Shown here piece after piece: positions 1-7,715 of a stretch of 21,080 nucleotides of DNA (position 1 is its first letter; each line of letters starts with the position of its first letter). The notes beneath the pieces were generated by a model that worked only from the letters and a program-made list of their open reading frames with translations, was not told where the DNA came from and made no database searches. The DNA lies in assembly GCA_964497135.1 (NCBI GenBank), contig CAZCDO010000052.1, forward strand, positions 1 through 21,080. The letters run 5' to 3'. The position numbers and the translations under genes are program-made. Source of the DNA: CAIJXV01 sp964497135 (GTDB lineage Bacteria > Verrucomicrobiota > Kiritimatiellia > CAIKKV01 > CAIJXV01).

Positions 1-50
1 GGCCCGACCAGGCCGGAGACCGCCGCTATGCGGAGCTTACGCGAGGATTT

Positions 51-65
51 GGGGGGCTGCCCCCC
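51..65. repeat. GC-rich hairpin just before the first gene
   Basis: Six G, a CTG loop and six C form a perfect 6-bp stem ending two bases before an ATG at 68. A reading frame open from the window edge ends in a TGA at 69-71 that overlaps this ATG, so the hairpin may lie at the 3' end of an upstream gene. A stem this stable would hide a start at 68, which is one reason to prefer the downstream ATG at 119. It could instead be a terminator stem, but no T-run follows. Confidence 0.4.
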
Positions 66-118
66 GAATGACAATATCCAGCTTGTTTTGTGAACTCTGT
101 TCTGGCACCTTTTCCTGC

Positions 119-1075
119 ATGCACTTGAAACCATTTGGACAACGTGAGATTCGACTGGCCATGCTGGGAATGGTGGATGGCAACGGGCATCCCTATTCCT
201 GGAGTGCCATGTTCAATGGGTACGACAAAGCAGCCATGGCGTCTTGCCCGTATGCGGGGATTCCGGTTTATCTCGGCAAGGAGCCGGCCTCCGCCCTTTG
301 CATTCCGGGCGCGAAAGTCACCCATATCTGGACGGATGATCCCGCCGATGCCCCCCAAGTCGCCAAGGCGTCCTTGATCCCGAATGTTGTGGATAAACCA
401 GAGGCGGTGATCGGGCAGGTGGATGCTGTGATCGTGGCGACAGACAAGGGCCATGAACACGTGGCCCGGTGCCGGCCTTTCATTGAAGCCGGATTGCCGG
501 TGTTCGTGGATAAGCCGATGGTGGATAATGCGGCCGATCTCAAGACCATGATCGAGTGGGAACAACGGGGGGCCGGGCTGATGTCCTCGAGCTGTATGCG
601 GTATGCCAAGGAATTTCTGCCCTATCGCCTTTCGACCCATGAACTGGGGGAAATGCGCTATGCCAGCATTACCACCCCGAAGAGTTGGGAGCGGTACGGG
701 ATTCACGCCTTGGAAGGGCTCTATCCCATCTTGGGTCCCGGATTTGAGACGGTGCAAAACACCGGGTCCATCGATCGGAATATCGTGCATCTCAAGCATC
801 GCCGGGGAGTGGATTGCACGGTGGTGGCCAATCGGGATATGTATGGCGCCTTTGGCGTGCTCCAATTGTGCGGAACGACCGGACATGTCAATGTGGCGCT
901 GAACGACACCTTTTTTGCCTTCAAGTCGCAGTTGGAAGCCTTTATCGCCTACTTGCGCACGGGGGTGCGACCGTTTCCCTTCGGGGAGACGGTGGAACTG
1001 ATGAAAATCGTTATCGCTGGAATACAGAGCCGCGAACAGGGGGGTCGTTTGGTGCGGCTGGAAGAAATTGGATAA
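119..1075 (+). CDS. Gfo/Idh/MocA family NAD(P)-dependent oxidoreductase
   Basis: This is a 318-aa predicted cytosolic oxidoreductase. The N-terminus (LAMLGMVDGNGHPYSW) is the variant Rossmann strand-turn of a Gfo/Idh/MocA subgroup that I associate with PVC bacteria, in place of a classical GxGxxG. FVDKP (residues 129-133) matches the family's E/DKP motif, whose Lys is normally catalytic, and GIHALEG near residue 194 supplies the usual active-site His. The C-terminal half has the expected alpha/beta dimerisation-domain character. The reading frame is open upstream to an ATG at 68 that overlaps a possible upstream stop (ATGA), but that extension (MTISSLFCEL...) looks unlike the family and follows a strong hairpin, so I chose 119; neither start has a clear SD. 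The family usually oxidises sugars, inositols or their acids. The aldolase and dehydrogenase downstream suggest a sugar-acid pathway, but the substrate cannot be read from sequence. Confidence 0.88.
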   Translation: MHLKPFGQREIRLAMLGMVDGNGHPYSWSAMFNGYDKAAMASCPYAGIPVYLGKEPASALCIPGAKVTHIWTDDPADAPQVAKASLIPNVVDKPEAVIGQVDAVIVATDKGHEHVARCRPFIEAGLPVFVDKPMVDNAADLKTMIEWEQRGAGLMSSSCMRYAKEFLPYRLSTHELGEMRYASITTPKSWERYGIHALEGLYPILGPGFETVQNTGSIDRNIVHLKHRRGVDCTVVANRDMYGAFGVLQLCGTTGHVNVALNDTFFAFKSQLEAFIAYLRTGVRPFPFGETVELMKIVIAGIQSREQGGRLVRLEEIG

Positions 1076-1282
1076 ATCGCATCGCTCTTCGCGATTCACC
1101 CGGAAAGGATGCCGTAAGGCGTTGTTCCTCCGTTCAGACCGGTGTCGAGGGGACTTTCGCGCTTGTGTTTTGGGCGCGGCTCTGGCACCCTTTCGACCAT
1201 CAAAACAGTACTTCAACAGGGGACGGCCTGCGTGTCCCTTGGTGTGCGAAACCGCGAGTGTCGTATCCAAATTAGGGATGCC

Positions 1283-1990
1283 ATGAACGAAACTCATTCA
1301 GCGCAGCCCAGGGAAGCGTTGCAGGACCTGAACAAGGTCATTGAACGGGCCAAGCAGGAACTCGAGCAGATGATGGATCTGACTCCGCAGGTCATGTTGC
1401 TGGTTGACGGGCGAGGTATCGTGCGGCGCGCCAATCGGGCTCTGCTGAAGTTCGGGGGGTTCAGCGATTTCGGCCAGGTCCTGGGCCAGTCGCTCGAACA
1501 GCTTTTCGCCTGTGAAACGCCCGGTTTTTTCCCCGAGCTTTTACAAGGCGGCTGTGGCACTGTCGCCCGCGCGACCACCGTCAAGCGCGGCGACGGTTCG
1601 CGGCGTGAGATGTCCTTTTCTCTGATCGGCCCCGGCGGCGAAAGCGACCTGCATGTGATCATGGCCAGTGATGTGACGGATGAGCGGGCCCAGCAGGCGG
1701 TCTTGGAGAAGAAGCACAAGATCGAGGCGGCGACGGCAATGGTCGGGGGACTCATGCACAACATCAACCAGCCCCTGACCGTGATCACCGTCTCCGCCGA
1801 GTTGATGTACATGGCGATCGAGAATGGAACCTGCCGGGTCGATGACATGAAACACCAACTCGAAATGATCATGGATCTGGCGATGCAGGTGGCGGGTGTT
1901 CTGAAACAAGCCGAGCATGCAAAAGATTTTGTCACCGAACAATATCCGGGGCCGGGCAATTACGAAATCGTGAATATTCCACGCCCTTGA
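1283..1990 (+). CDS. PAS-DHp protein (histidine kinase lacking its ATPase domain)
   Basis: This 235-aa soluble protein has a short N-terminal helix (residues 12-32), a PAS-like domain (about 33-135, starting TPQVMLLVDGRG and ending at the typical ASDVTDERAQQ junction), then a HisKA-like dimerisation/phosphoacceptor helix pair (about 140-215). The H-box is GGLMHNINQPLTVI, with candidate phospho-His159 followed by Asn where most kinases have Glu or Asp. No N, G1 or G2 boxes of an ATPase domain follow: the gene stops at TGA 1988-1990 and the aldolase starts 21 bases later. It therefore cannot autophosphorylate in cis. It could be a phosphotransfer protein, a phosphatase, a partner of another kinase, or a truncated kinase. 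The start at 1283 follows an AGGG-type SD, and the protein-like sequence begins there; the 47-codon upstream extension is not protein-like. No response regulator is nearby. Confidence 0.8.
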   Translation: MNETHSAQPREALQDLNKVIERAKQELEQMMDLTPQVMLLVDGRGIVRRANRALLKFGGFSDFGQVLGQSLEQLFACETPGFFPELLQGGCGTVARATTVKRGDGSRREMSFSLIGPGGESDLHVIMASDVTDERAQQAVLEKKHKIEAATAMVGGLMHNINQPLTVITVSAELMYMAIENGTCRVDDMKHQLEMIMDLAMQVAGVLKQAEHAKDFVTEQYPGPGNYEIVNIPRP

Positions 1991-2011
1991 ACGGGCTTCA
2001 GGAGGCTGCAT

Positions 2012-2839
2012 ATGCCGATGAAAATGAGACCCAGCCGCGTGCTGGAACAGTTGCGGGCCGGACGGTTGGCCACCTGCTTTAAGATGAATTTTGCCGATGC
2101 CCGGGCCGTGGAAATTGCCGCGATGGTCGGCTTTGATTGCATTTGGCTGGACATGGAACATGTCGCCAACGATTTTTCCGTAATCGAGAAGGGCATCTGG
2201 GCGGCGAAGAGCCAGGATGTCGATGTCATGGTGCGGGTGGCACGGGGTGGCTACAGCGATTATATTCGACCCTTGGAACTCGATGCGGCGGGGATCATGG
2301 TGCCGCATCTGATGAGCCTTGCGGATGCGCGATATGTGGCACGAACGACCCGGTTTCATCCCATCGGGCGCCGCCCGGCGGATGGTGGAAATGCCGATGG
2401 CGCCTATTGTGGAATCGAATTCACCGAGTACATCCGGCAGGCGAATGAACAGAGATTCGTGGTGGTGCAAATCGAGGATCCGGAACCCTTGGAGGAATTG
2501 GAAGCCATCGCCGCCGTGCCGGGGATCGATATGCTGTTTTTCGGACCGGGTGATTTCAGCCAGGGCATCGGCGTGCCCGGGCAATTTGACGATCCGCGCC
2601 TGATTGCGGCTCGCCGCCAGGTGGCGGAAGTGGCGGTTCGCCATGGCAAATTCGCCGGTACGGTCGGATCGCCAGCCAACCTGCAGTCGCTGGTGGATCT
2701 GGGGTATCGGTTCGTCAGCATGGGGGCGGATGTCATTGCGCTGAGTAACCATTGCAAGGAAATCAAGGCCGGGTTCAACCAAGTCACCGGCCAGGAGAAA
2801 GATCATGCCCCTACGCGATCCCTTTACGCTCACCGGTAA
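2012..2839 (+). CDS. HpcH/HpaI family class II aldolase (2-oxo-3-deoxy acid type)
   Basis: This 275-aa protein is full length for the HpcH/HpaI TIM-barrel family, which cleaves 2-oxo-3-deoxy or 4-hydroxy-2-oxo acids to pyruvate (or a homologue) plus an aldehyde using a divalent metal. Visible active-site residues are His50 in WLDMEH, Arg75 in MVRV, metal ligand Glu155 in VQIED and metal ligand Asp181 in FFGPGDFS; these match the catalytic His/Arg and Glu/Asp pair of characterised members. An AGGAGG at 2000-2005 sits six bases before the ATG, the best SD in this operon. The 3' end overlaps the next gene by 35 bases, which indicates coupled translation. Sugar-acid aldolases such as 2-keto-3-deoxy-L-rhamnonate aldolase are the closest functional guess given the flanking dehydrogenases, but the substrate is not determined. 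Confidence 0.9.
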   Translation: MPMKMRPSRVLEQLRAGRLATCFKMNFADARAVEIAAMVGFDCIWLDMEHVANDFSVIEKGIWAAKSQDVDVMVRVARGGYSDYIRPLELDAAGIMVPHLMSLADARYVARTTRFHPIGRRPADGGNADGAYCGIEFTEYIRQANEQRFVVVQIEDPEPLEELEAIAAVPGIDMLFFGPGDFSQGIGVPGQFDDPRLIAARRQVAEVAVRHGKFAGTVGSPANLQSLVDLGYRFVSMGADVIALSNHCKEIKAGFNQVTGQEKDHAPTRSLYAHR

Positions 2840-3590
2840 AGTGGCCTTGGTCACCGGCGGGGCCGGAATTGTCGGGCAGGGAATTTTCCGGGCTGTGGCC
2901 GAGGCCGGGGCGACGGTGATCAGCGCCGCGCGAACCTTGGAAAAAGGCGGGAAGTTGGCGGGTATTTTGCGGGCGGAAGGACGGGATGCCCATGCGCTGA
3001 TTTGCGATCAGGCCGACGAAGCCTCGGTCCTGTCCCTGCGGGACCGGATTTTGGAGAAGTGGGGCCGCCTCGATATTTTGGTGAATAACGCCGTGACCCG
3101 GCCGATGAAGGAGGGCCACTCGGGGCCGGCCGCCACGTTTGCCGAGAGCATGGCGGTGAATGCCACCGGACTCTTCATCATCACCCGCGCTTTCGGCGAC
3201 GTCATGGCCGAACAGAAACAGGGATCGATTGTGAATATTGCTTCGATTCAGGGGGTGATCGGTCCGGACGCGACGTTGTATGAAGGGTTGCCCATGAGCG
3301 GCTGGTATCCCGATTATTTCTTTCACAAGGGGGGGATGATTAATTTCACCCGCTATGTCGCCAGTTATTACGGTCGGTTTGGCGTGCGGTGCAACGGTTT
3401 GATTCCCGGCGGGTTCATCCAGGAAACGACCTCGCCGGAATTTGTAAAACGCTACAGTGCCCGTACTTTTTTGGGACGCATGGCCAATCCCGACGATATC
3501 GGGGGCGCGGTGGTGTTCCTGGCCGGCGATGCTTCGGCTTATATCACTGGAGCCAATCTGCCGGTCGATGGGGGCTACACCGCGAAATGA
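2805..3590 (+). CDS. Short-chain dehydrogenase/reductase (SDR)
   Basis: This 261-aa classical SDR has the cofactor motif TGGAGIVG (residues 17-24), NNA (94-96), and the catalytic tetrad Asn119, Ser147, Tyr171 and Lys175 (YFFHK). The C-terminus GANLPVDGGYTAK is typical of the family. The Ser-Tyr distance (24 residues) is longer than usual because of an insert, PDATLYEGLPMSGWYPD, which may shape the substrate pocket. It has an AGGAGA SD at 2793-2798, overlaps the aldolase by 35 bases and overlaps the following gene in an ATGA. Alanine after the Rossmann strand (ISAARTL) leaves NAD versus NADP preference open. A polyol or sugar-acid dehydrogenase (5-ketogluconate-reductase-like) fits the context, but this is inference. 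Confidence 0.9.
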   Translation: MPLRDPFTLTGKVALVTGGAGIVGQGIFRAVAEAGATVISAARTLEKGGKLAGILRAEGRDAHALICDQADEASVLSLRDRILEKWGRLDILVNNAVTRPMKEGHSGPAATFAESMAVNATGLFIITRAFGDVMAEQKQGSIVNIASIQGVIGPDATLYEGLPMSGWYPDYFFHKGGMINFTRYVASYYGRFGVRCNGLIPGGFIQETTSPEFVKRYSARTFLGRMANPDDIGGAVVFLAGDASAYITGANLPVDGGYTAK

Positions 3591-4224
3591 CCGCGCTCTC
3601 CCGTCTCACCTTGGGTACGGTTTAATTCGGTCTGCCCTACGGAATCGCCAATCGCAGTGGGCAGCCATCTTACGAGACCGCCCGCGATATGATTGCCGGC
3701 GCTTTTGAGGGCGGTGTCAACTGTCTCGATACGGCGGCCGCCTATGGGGAGAGTGAAGCGGTTATCGGTCGGGCCTTGACGGAATTGGGTTTGGCGGACC
3801 GGATGTGGGTGGTGACCAAAGTCCCGCCAATTCCCGGCAACCTGACCGGGCCGGAGTGTTGGAACAAGCCCGGCACCGGCAGGTGACTGTTTTTGTGCGG
3901 AGTGTCTACCTGCAGGGATTGTTGTTGATGCCGCCGGATCAGATGGATCCGTTCTTTGCGCCCGTTAAGTCACTCCATCCGAAACTGGCGCAATGGGCCG
4001 GAGCCGCCGGCCTGTCCCTGGCCGAACTGGCGGTGCGGTTTGTATTGAGCCTCAACGGAGTAACTAGCTTGGTATTGGGGATGGAGACCGTGGCGCAGGT
4101 GCGGGACAACATTCGCCTGTGCGGTCAACCGCCCCTGCCGCCAGACCTTTTACGCGAGATTTTGAAGGATATTCCCGATTTGCCCGAGCGCCTGCTGATG
4201 CCCGGCTTTTGGCCGAAGAAATAG
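3587..4224 (+). pseudogene. Aldo/keto reductase pseudogene (nonsense, internal deletion, frameshift)
   Basis: An ATG overlapping the SDR stop (ATGA) opens MTALSRLTLGTV, which is cut by TAA at 3623-3625 exactly where aldo/keto reductases of this type have Gln (LGTVQFGLPYGIAN). The frame continues with recognisable sequence: the NCLDTAAAYGESE motif carrying the catalytic Asp and Tyr, then VVTKV with the catalytic Lys. It ends at a TGA around 3883. Homology resumes in another frame at VTVFVRSVYLQGLLLM and runs through a normal C-terminus (SLVLGMETVAQVRDN) to TAG at 4222-4224. About 100 residues of the barrel centre are missing between the two parts. A point nonsense change, an internal deletion and a frame change together make sequencing error unlikely. 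The enzyme was probably the last step of the upstream operon and is now non-functional. Confidence 0.85.
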
Positions 4225-4246
4225 TCCCTGACGCGGATATCCGGCC

Positions 4247-6673
4247 CTATTTCGTAAAGCAGATTTGGATGACTTCGGGGAAGGTGGCGACGAACCGGGG
4301 TTTCAGCCCCTTGCGAATGTGGGCGGGGAGTTCATCGAAATCCTTCTTGTTTTCGGCGGGGAAAACCAGATTGGCGAGGCCCGCCCGTTTGGCGGCGATG
4401 GCCTTTTCCTTGAGTCCGCCGATGGGCATGACCAGACCGCTGAGCGATAATTCGCCGGTCATTGCGAAGAGCGGTTTGATCGCGCGATGGGTCGCCAGCG
4501 AATAAAGGGCAGCCGCCATGGTGATGCCCGCAGACGGCCCGTCCTTCGGTGTGGCGCCCGCCGGCACATGCAGGTGGATGAAATGCTTCTGGAAGAATTC
4601 GAGTATTTTGGGCTGATCGTTGAAATACGATCGGATATAGGTATAGGCGATTTCAGAGGATTCCACCATGACCTGCCCGAGTTGGCCGGTTTGCTTGAAG
4701 CCCGGGCTGGTCGCGCTGACACTGCCGGCTTCGATATGCAAGACGACGCCTCCCATATTGGTCCAAGCGAGCCCGGTGATAACGCCGACCCGCCGCTTTT
4801 GGAAGGGGTCGGTGTCCGAAAAGAGGCGACGCCCGAGCAGGGAGGGAATATCGCGAGGTTTGATCGTCAGGCGGGTTGAGGCATCGCCCACAATTTTGCG
4901 GGCCGATTTCCGGCAAATCCGCTTGATATGATTTTCCAAACCGCGGATGCCGGGTTCGCGAGCGTAACCGTCGATGATTTCACGGAGCGACGGATCGGCG
5001 ATCTGAAGCTGAGCGGGTTTTAGCCCATGGGCCGTCAGTTGTTTGGGAATCAGAAATTTACGGGCGATCTGGAGTTTTTCCTCGAGGATATACCCTGAAA
5101 GCTTGATCACTTCCATCCGATCCAACAGAGCGGGCGGGATGGTATCCGTCTGGTTGGCCGTACAGATGAATAATACATGCGAGAGGTCGAACCGCACATC
5201 CAGGTAGTGATCGAGGAAGGCCCGATTCTGCTCGGGATCGAGGACCTCGAGTAAGGCCGAGGCGGGATCTCCTTGAAAACTGGCGCCGATTTTGTCGATT
5301 TCATCGAGCATAATGATCGGGTTGGCGCTTTTGCAGACCTTGATGGCCTGAATGAATTTTCCGGGCAGGGCGCCGATATAGGTGCGTCGGTGGCCTTTGA
5401 TTTCGGCCTCATCCCGCATGCCTCCGAGGGAGAAGCGGTAGAAGTTGCGGTTGATACTGCGGGCGATCGATTGCCCGATGGATGTTTTGCCGACACCGGG
5501 TGGTCCGACGAACAGGATAATCGAGCCGGAGATATTGCCCTTCAGGATCCCCACGGAAAGGAATTCGAGAATCCGTTCCTTGACATCCTTTAGTCCATAG
5601 TGATCCTGATTCAGGATGCGGGATGCTTTCTTCAAGTCATAACTGTCCGCTGAAAAAACACCCCAGGGCAGGGCGGTCAGCCAGTCGAGGTAATTGCGGG
5701 AGACATGGAATTCGGGGGAGGCGGGTTCGATCAGGCTGAGCTTGTTCATCTCCTCTTCGATTCGTTCCCGGGCCTCATCGGAGAGCGTCAGCTTTTTAAG
5801 GCGTTCGCGGAACTCATCGAGTTCGGATTCCTTGCCTTCCTTGGTGAGTCCGAGTTCTTTTTTGATCGCCTTGAGCTGTTCGCGGAGGAAAAATTCGCGC
5901 TGTTGCTTGGAGAGTTTTTCCTCGATCTGCTTGCTGATCTTGTTTTGGAGCCGGGCGAGATCGACCTCTTTCTTCAGGAGATAAAGGACTTTTTCGAGGC
6001 GATGCCGGAGCGAAAAGGCTTCCAAAATGTCCTGCAATTCCGCAGCGCTGGAGGTTGTCATGGCGGCCGCGAAATCGGCCAACCGCCCGGGTTCTTTGAT
6101 ATTGATCCGGGTTAGGAAGAGATTCAGTTCCTCCTTGAATAAGGGATTGAGCGGGATCAAGTCCTTGATGGAACTGATAATCGAGAGGGCAAACGCCTTT
6201 AACTCCTCGGTCAGCGGTGCATCGCCCTCGAATACATAATCGACCGCAGCCACCAGATGGGGTTGTTCGGCGATATAGCGGGAGACCGTGAAGCGTTCCA
6301 ACACTCCGACCATGATTTGGATGGGCGCATCGGGCGCCGTCTGGTTGGCCTGCAGGATTTCGGCGATGACCCCGACGGAAAAGAGATCCCGGCCCAGAAA
6401 CGGTCCCTCGTGAGGCGGGTCACCGGCGGCCGGCTCACGCACCAAAATCAGACCCACGAACTTCGACGGCAATTTGACGATTTCGGAAATGGCGGCCTTG
6501 ACCGAAGCTTCTTCGATCACCAGCGGGACCATCATTTTGGGGAAAATCGGGCGGTTGGTGAGCGGGATGATCGGCAGGCTATTGGGGAACACCATCCGGG
6601 CCGGAACGATTTGTTTGCGATCCGGCTCATTACCGGAAGGAACGACTTCGATTTCGGGCTCTTTATCTGGCAT
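4247..6673 (-). CDS. lon: Lon protease (ATP-dependent endopeptidase La)
   Basis: This 808-aa protein has the full length of bacterial LonA. It has an N-terminal substrate-binding LAN domain (about residues 30-225), a long helical/coiled-coil region (226-320), an AAA+ module with Walker A GPPGVGKT (390-397), Walker B IIMLDEID (453-460) and a downstream arginine-rich ALLDR segment, then the serine protease domain with Ser714 in KDGPSAG and the partner Lys757 in GGLKEK. It degrades misfolded and some regulatory proteins in the cytosol. The start follows an AGAGGA SD. It lies 36 bases downstream of the methyltransferase gene on the same strand and may be transcribed with it; a heat-shock promoter was not evident. 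Its 3' end converges on the aldo/keto reductase pseudogene with only 22 bases between them and no obvious hairpin terminator. Confidence 0.97.
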   Translation of the reverse strand: MPDKEPEIEVVPSGNEPDRKQIVPARMVFPNSLPIIPLTNRPIFPKMMVPLVIEEASVKAAISEIVKLPSKFVGLILVREPAAGDPPHEGPFLGRDLFSVGVIAEILQANQTAPDAPIQIMVGVLERFTVSRYIAEQPHLVAAVDYVFEGDAPLTEELKAFALSIISSIKDLIPLNPLFKEELNLFLTRINIKEPGRLADFAAAMTTSSAAELQDILEAFSLRHRLEKVLYLLKKEVDLARLQNKISKQIEEKLSKQQREFFLREQLKAIKKELGLTKEGKESELDEFRERLKKLTLSDEARERIEEEMNKLSLIEPASPEFHVSRNYLDWLTALPWGVFSADSYDLKKASRILNQDHYGLKDVKERILEFLSVGILKGNISGSIILFVGPPGVGKTSIGQSIARSINRNFYRFSLGGMRDEAEIKGHRRTYIGALPGKFIQAIKVCKSANPIIMLDEIDKIGASFQGDPASALLEVLDPEQNRAFLDHYLDVRFDLSHVLFICTANQTDTIPPALLDRMEVIKLSGYILEEKLQIARKFLIPKQLTAHGLKPAQLQIADPSLREIIDGYAREPGIRGLENHIKRICRKSARKIVGDASTRLTIKPRDIPSLLGRRLFSDTDPFQKRRVGVITGLAWTNMGGVVLHIEAGSVSATSPGFKQTGQLGQVMVESSEIAYTYIRSYFNDQPKILEFFQKHFIHLHVPAGATPKDGPSAGITMAAALYSLATHRAIKPLFAMTGELSLSGLVMPIGGLKEKAIAAKRAGLANLVFPAENKKDFDELPAHIRKGLKPRFVATFPEVIQICFTK

Positions 6674-6709
6674 TGTACGGATCCTCTTGGGCGGCCATTG
6701 CGGCTTGTT

Positions 6710-7708
6710 TTACGGTCCGCGCCGGGCCTGAAGAATACGGTAGGGGCAGGCTTCGGGTTGTGAAAACCGGATGGATTCAAAACCGGCGTCGTTCAGGGCG
6801 CCGGTCAATTCCGTCTCGTCGAAGACATGGGCGGTGGGGCGCAGAAGGCGCATATTGATGGCGAAAAGCGCGGCGAAAAGCGGCTCACTGCGGTTGGGAG
6901 CCAGAATGAAATCGGCGAGAATCAGGCGTCCGCCATCGGTCAGCGCGGCGTGGAAAGCGGGAAACAGGCGGCGGACCGATTCGGGGGTTTCCTGGTGGAG
7001 GGCCCCGCAAAACAGCAGAGCATCCTGGTTGGCGGGGAGCGAATCGCGATGGTAATCACCGGGATGAAAGGTCACCGGGGCGGAGGTTGGGGAATCGGCG
7101 ATCAGGGCGCGGGTGGCCTCGAGAATGGGGGGAAGATCGAAGAGGGTTACCTGGAGGTCGGGATGCCGGGCGGCGAAGGCCAGGCTGAAAACGCCCGGTC
7201 CGGAAGCCACATCGAGCAGTCGGCCACCGGTGGGGAAATCAAGCGCCGGGATTAGAATGGGGGCGATTGCCCGTCCGCGGCTTTGCATCCCCTTGACGAA
7301 ACGGCGGGTCCGTTCGGGGTCCCCCCCCAAATGGGCCTGGGGTGTCTGAGCGGGTTGTCCATTCCGGACGCAGTCCGCGAGCCGACCCCATAGCGGGTAG
7401 AGATCGCCATTAAACCGCAAGGCATCGAGGAGATTCTCCGGCGACGTTGGATCGAGGAAGGTTTGGGCGGAAGACTCCAACCGGTAAAGGGACCCTTCCC
7501 GGATCAGTAGCCCCGCTCCGACCAGGGCGTCGAGCAGGAGGCGGGTCATTTCCGGAGAGGTGCCAGTGCGGTGGGCGAGGGTATCCGCATCGGCTCCGGC
7601 GGATGGCAGGCAGGCGAATAGGTTCAACTGGACGGCCGCATTGAGTGCGGCCGAAGCCCAGTAGCCGGTCGAAAGTTCGGTAAGCCGTTCGAAGTTCCAA
7701 GTCATCAC
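6710..7708 (-). CDS. SAM-dependent O-methyltransferase-like protein (dimerising type)
   Basis: This 332-aa protein has an N-terminal winged-helix dimerisation domain (about residues 1-100, ELSTGYWASAALNAAVQLNLF...) and a C-terminal Rossmann methyltransferase domain. SAM motif I is LLDVASGPGVFSLAFA near residue 165, followed by an acidic loop at TLFDLPPILE. The layout matches the plant-type/hydroxyneurosporene O-methyltransferase family (acetylserotonin methyltransferase-like). The later HQE...GGRLILADF segment is also typical; many such proteins lack the catalytic His and their acceptors are unknown. Translation may begin at GTG 7708 or at the ATG at 7705, both shortly after the stop of the zinc-ribbon gene, with a GAGG SD overlapping that stop. 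It sits between a zinc-ribbon protein and lon, and no biosynthetic partners are near, so no substrate is proposed. Confidence 0.88.
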   Translation of the reverse strand: MMTWNFERLTELSTGYWASAALNAAVQLNLFACLPSAGADADTLAHRTGTSPEMTRLLLDALVGAGLLIREGSLYRLESSAQTFLDPTSPENLLDALRFNGDLYPLWGRLADCVRNGQPAQTPQAHLGGDPERTRRFVKGMQSRGRAIAPILIPALDFPTGGRLLDVASGPGVFSLAFAARHPDLQVTLFDLPPILEATRALIADSPTSAPVTFHPGDYHRDSLPANQDALLFCGALHQETPESVRRLFPAFHAALTDGGRLILADFILAPNRSEPLFAALFAINMRLLRPTAHVFDETELTGALNDAGFESIRFSQPEACPYRILQARRGP

Positions 7709-7715
7709 AAACGCC

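Noticed and set aside
108..125. TGGCAC...TGCA resembling a sigma-54 promoter
   Set aside because: The GG-to-GC spacing is one base too long, and the similar TGGCACCCTTTC near 1185 has no GC element, so this is not a valid -24/-12 promoter.
1142..1282. N-terminal extension of the PAS-DHp protein
   Set aside because: The extra 47 codons are Cys/Arg-rich and not protein-like; a better start with an SD lies at 1283.
26..1297. 423-codon minus-strand open frame opposite the Gfo/Idh/MocA gene
   Set aside because: It mirrors a clear oxidoreductase gene, has His/Pro/Arg/Gly-rich composition and no motif; long antisense frames are expected in high-GC DNA.
1541..2854. 437-codon minus-strand open frame across the PAS-DHp and aldolase genes
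   Set aside because: It spans two well-supported plus-strand genes and has no domain-like sequence.
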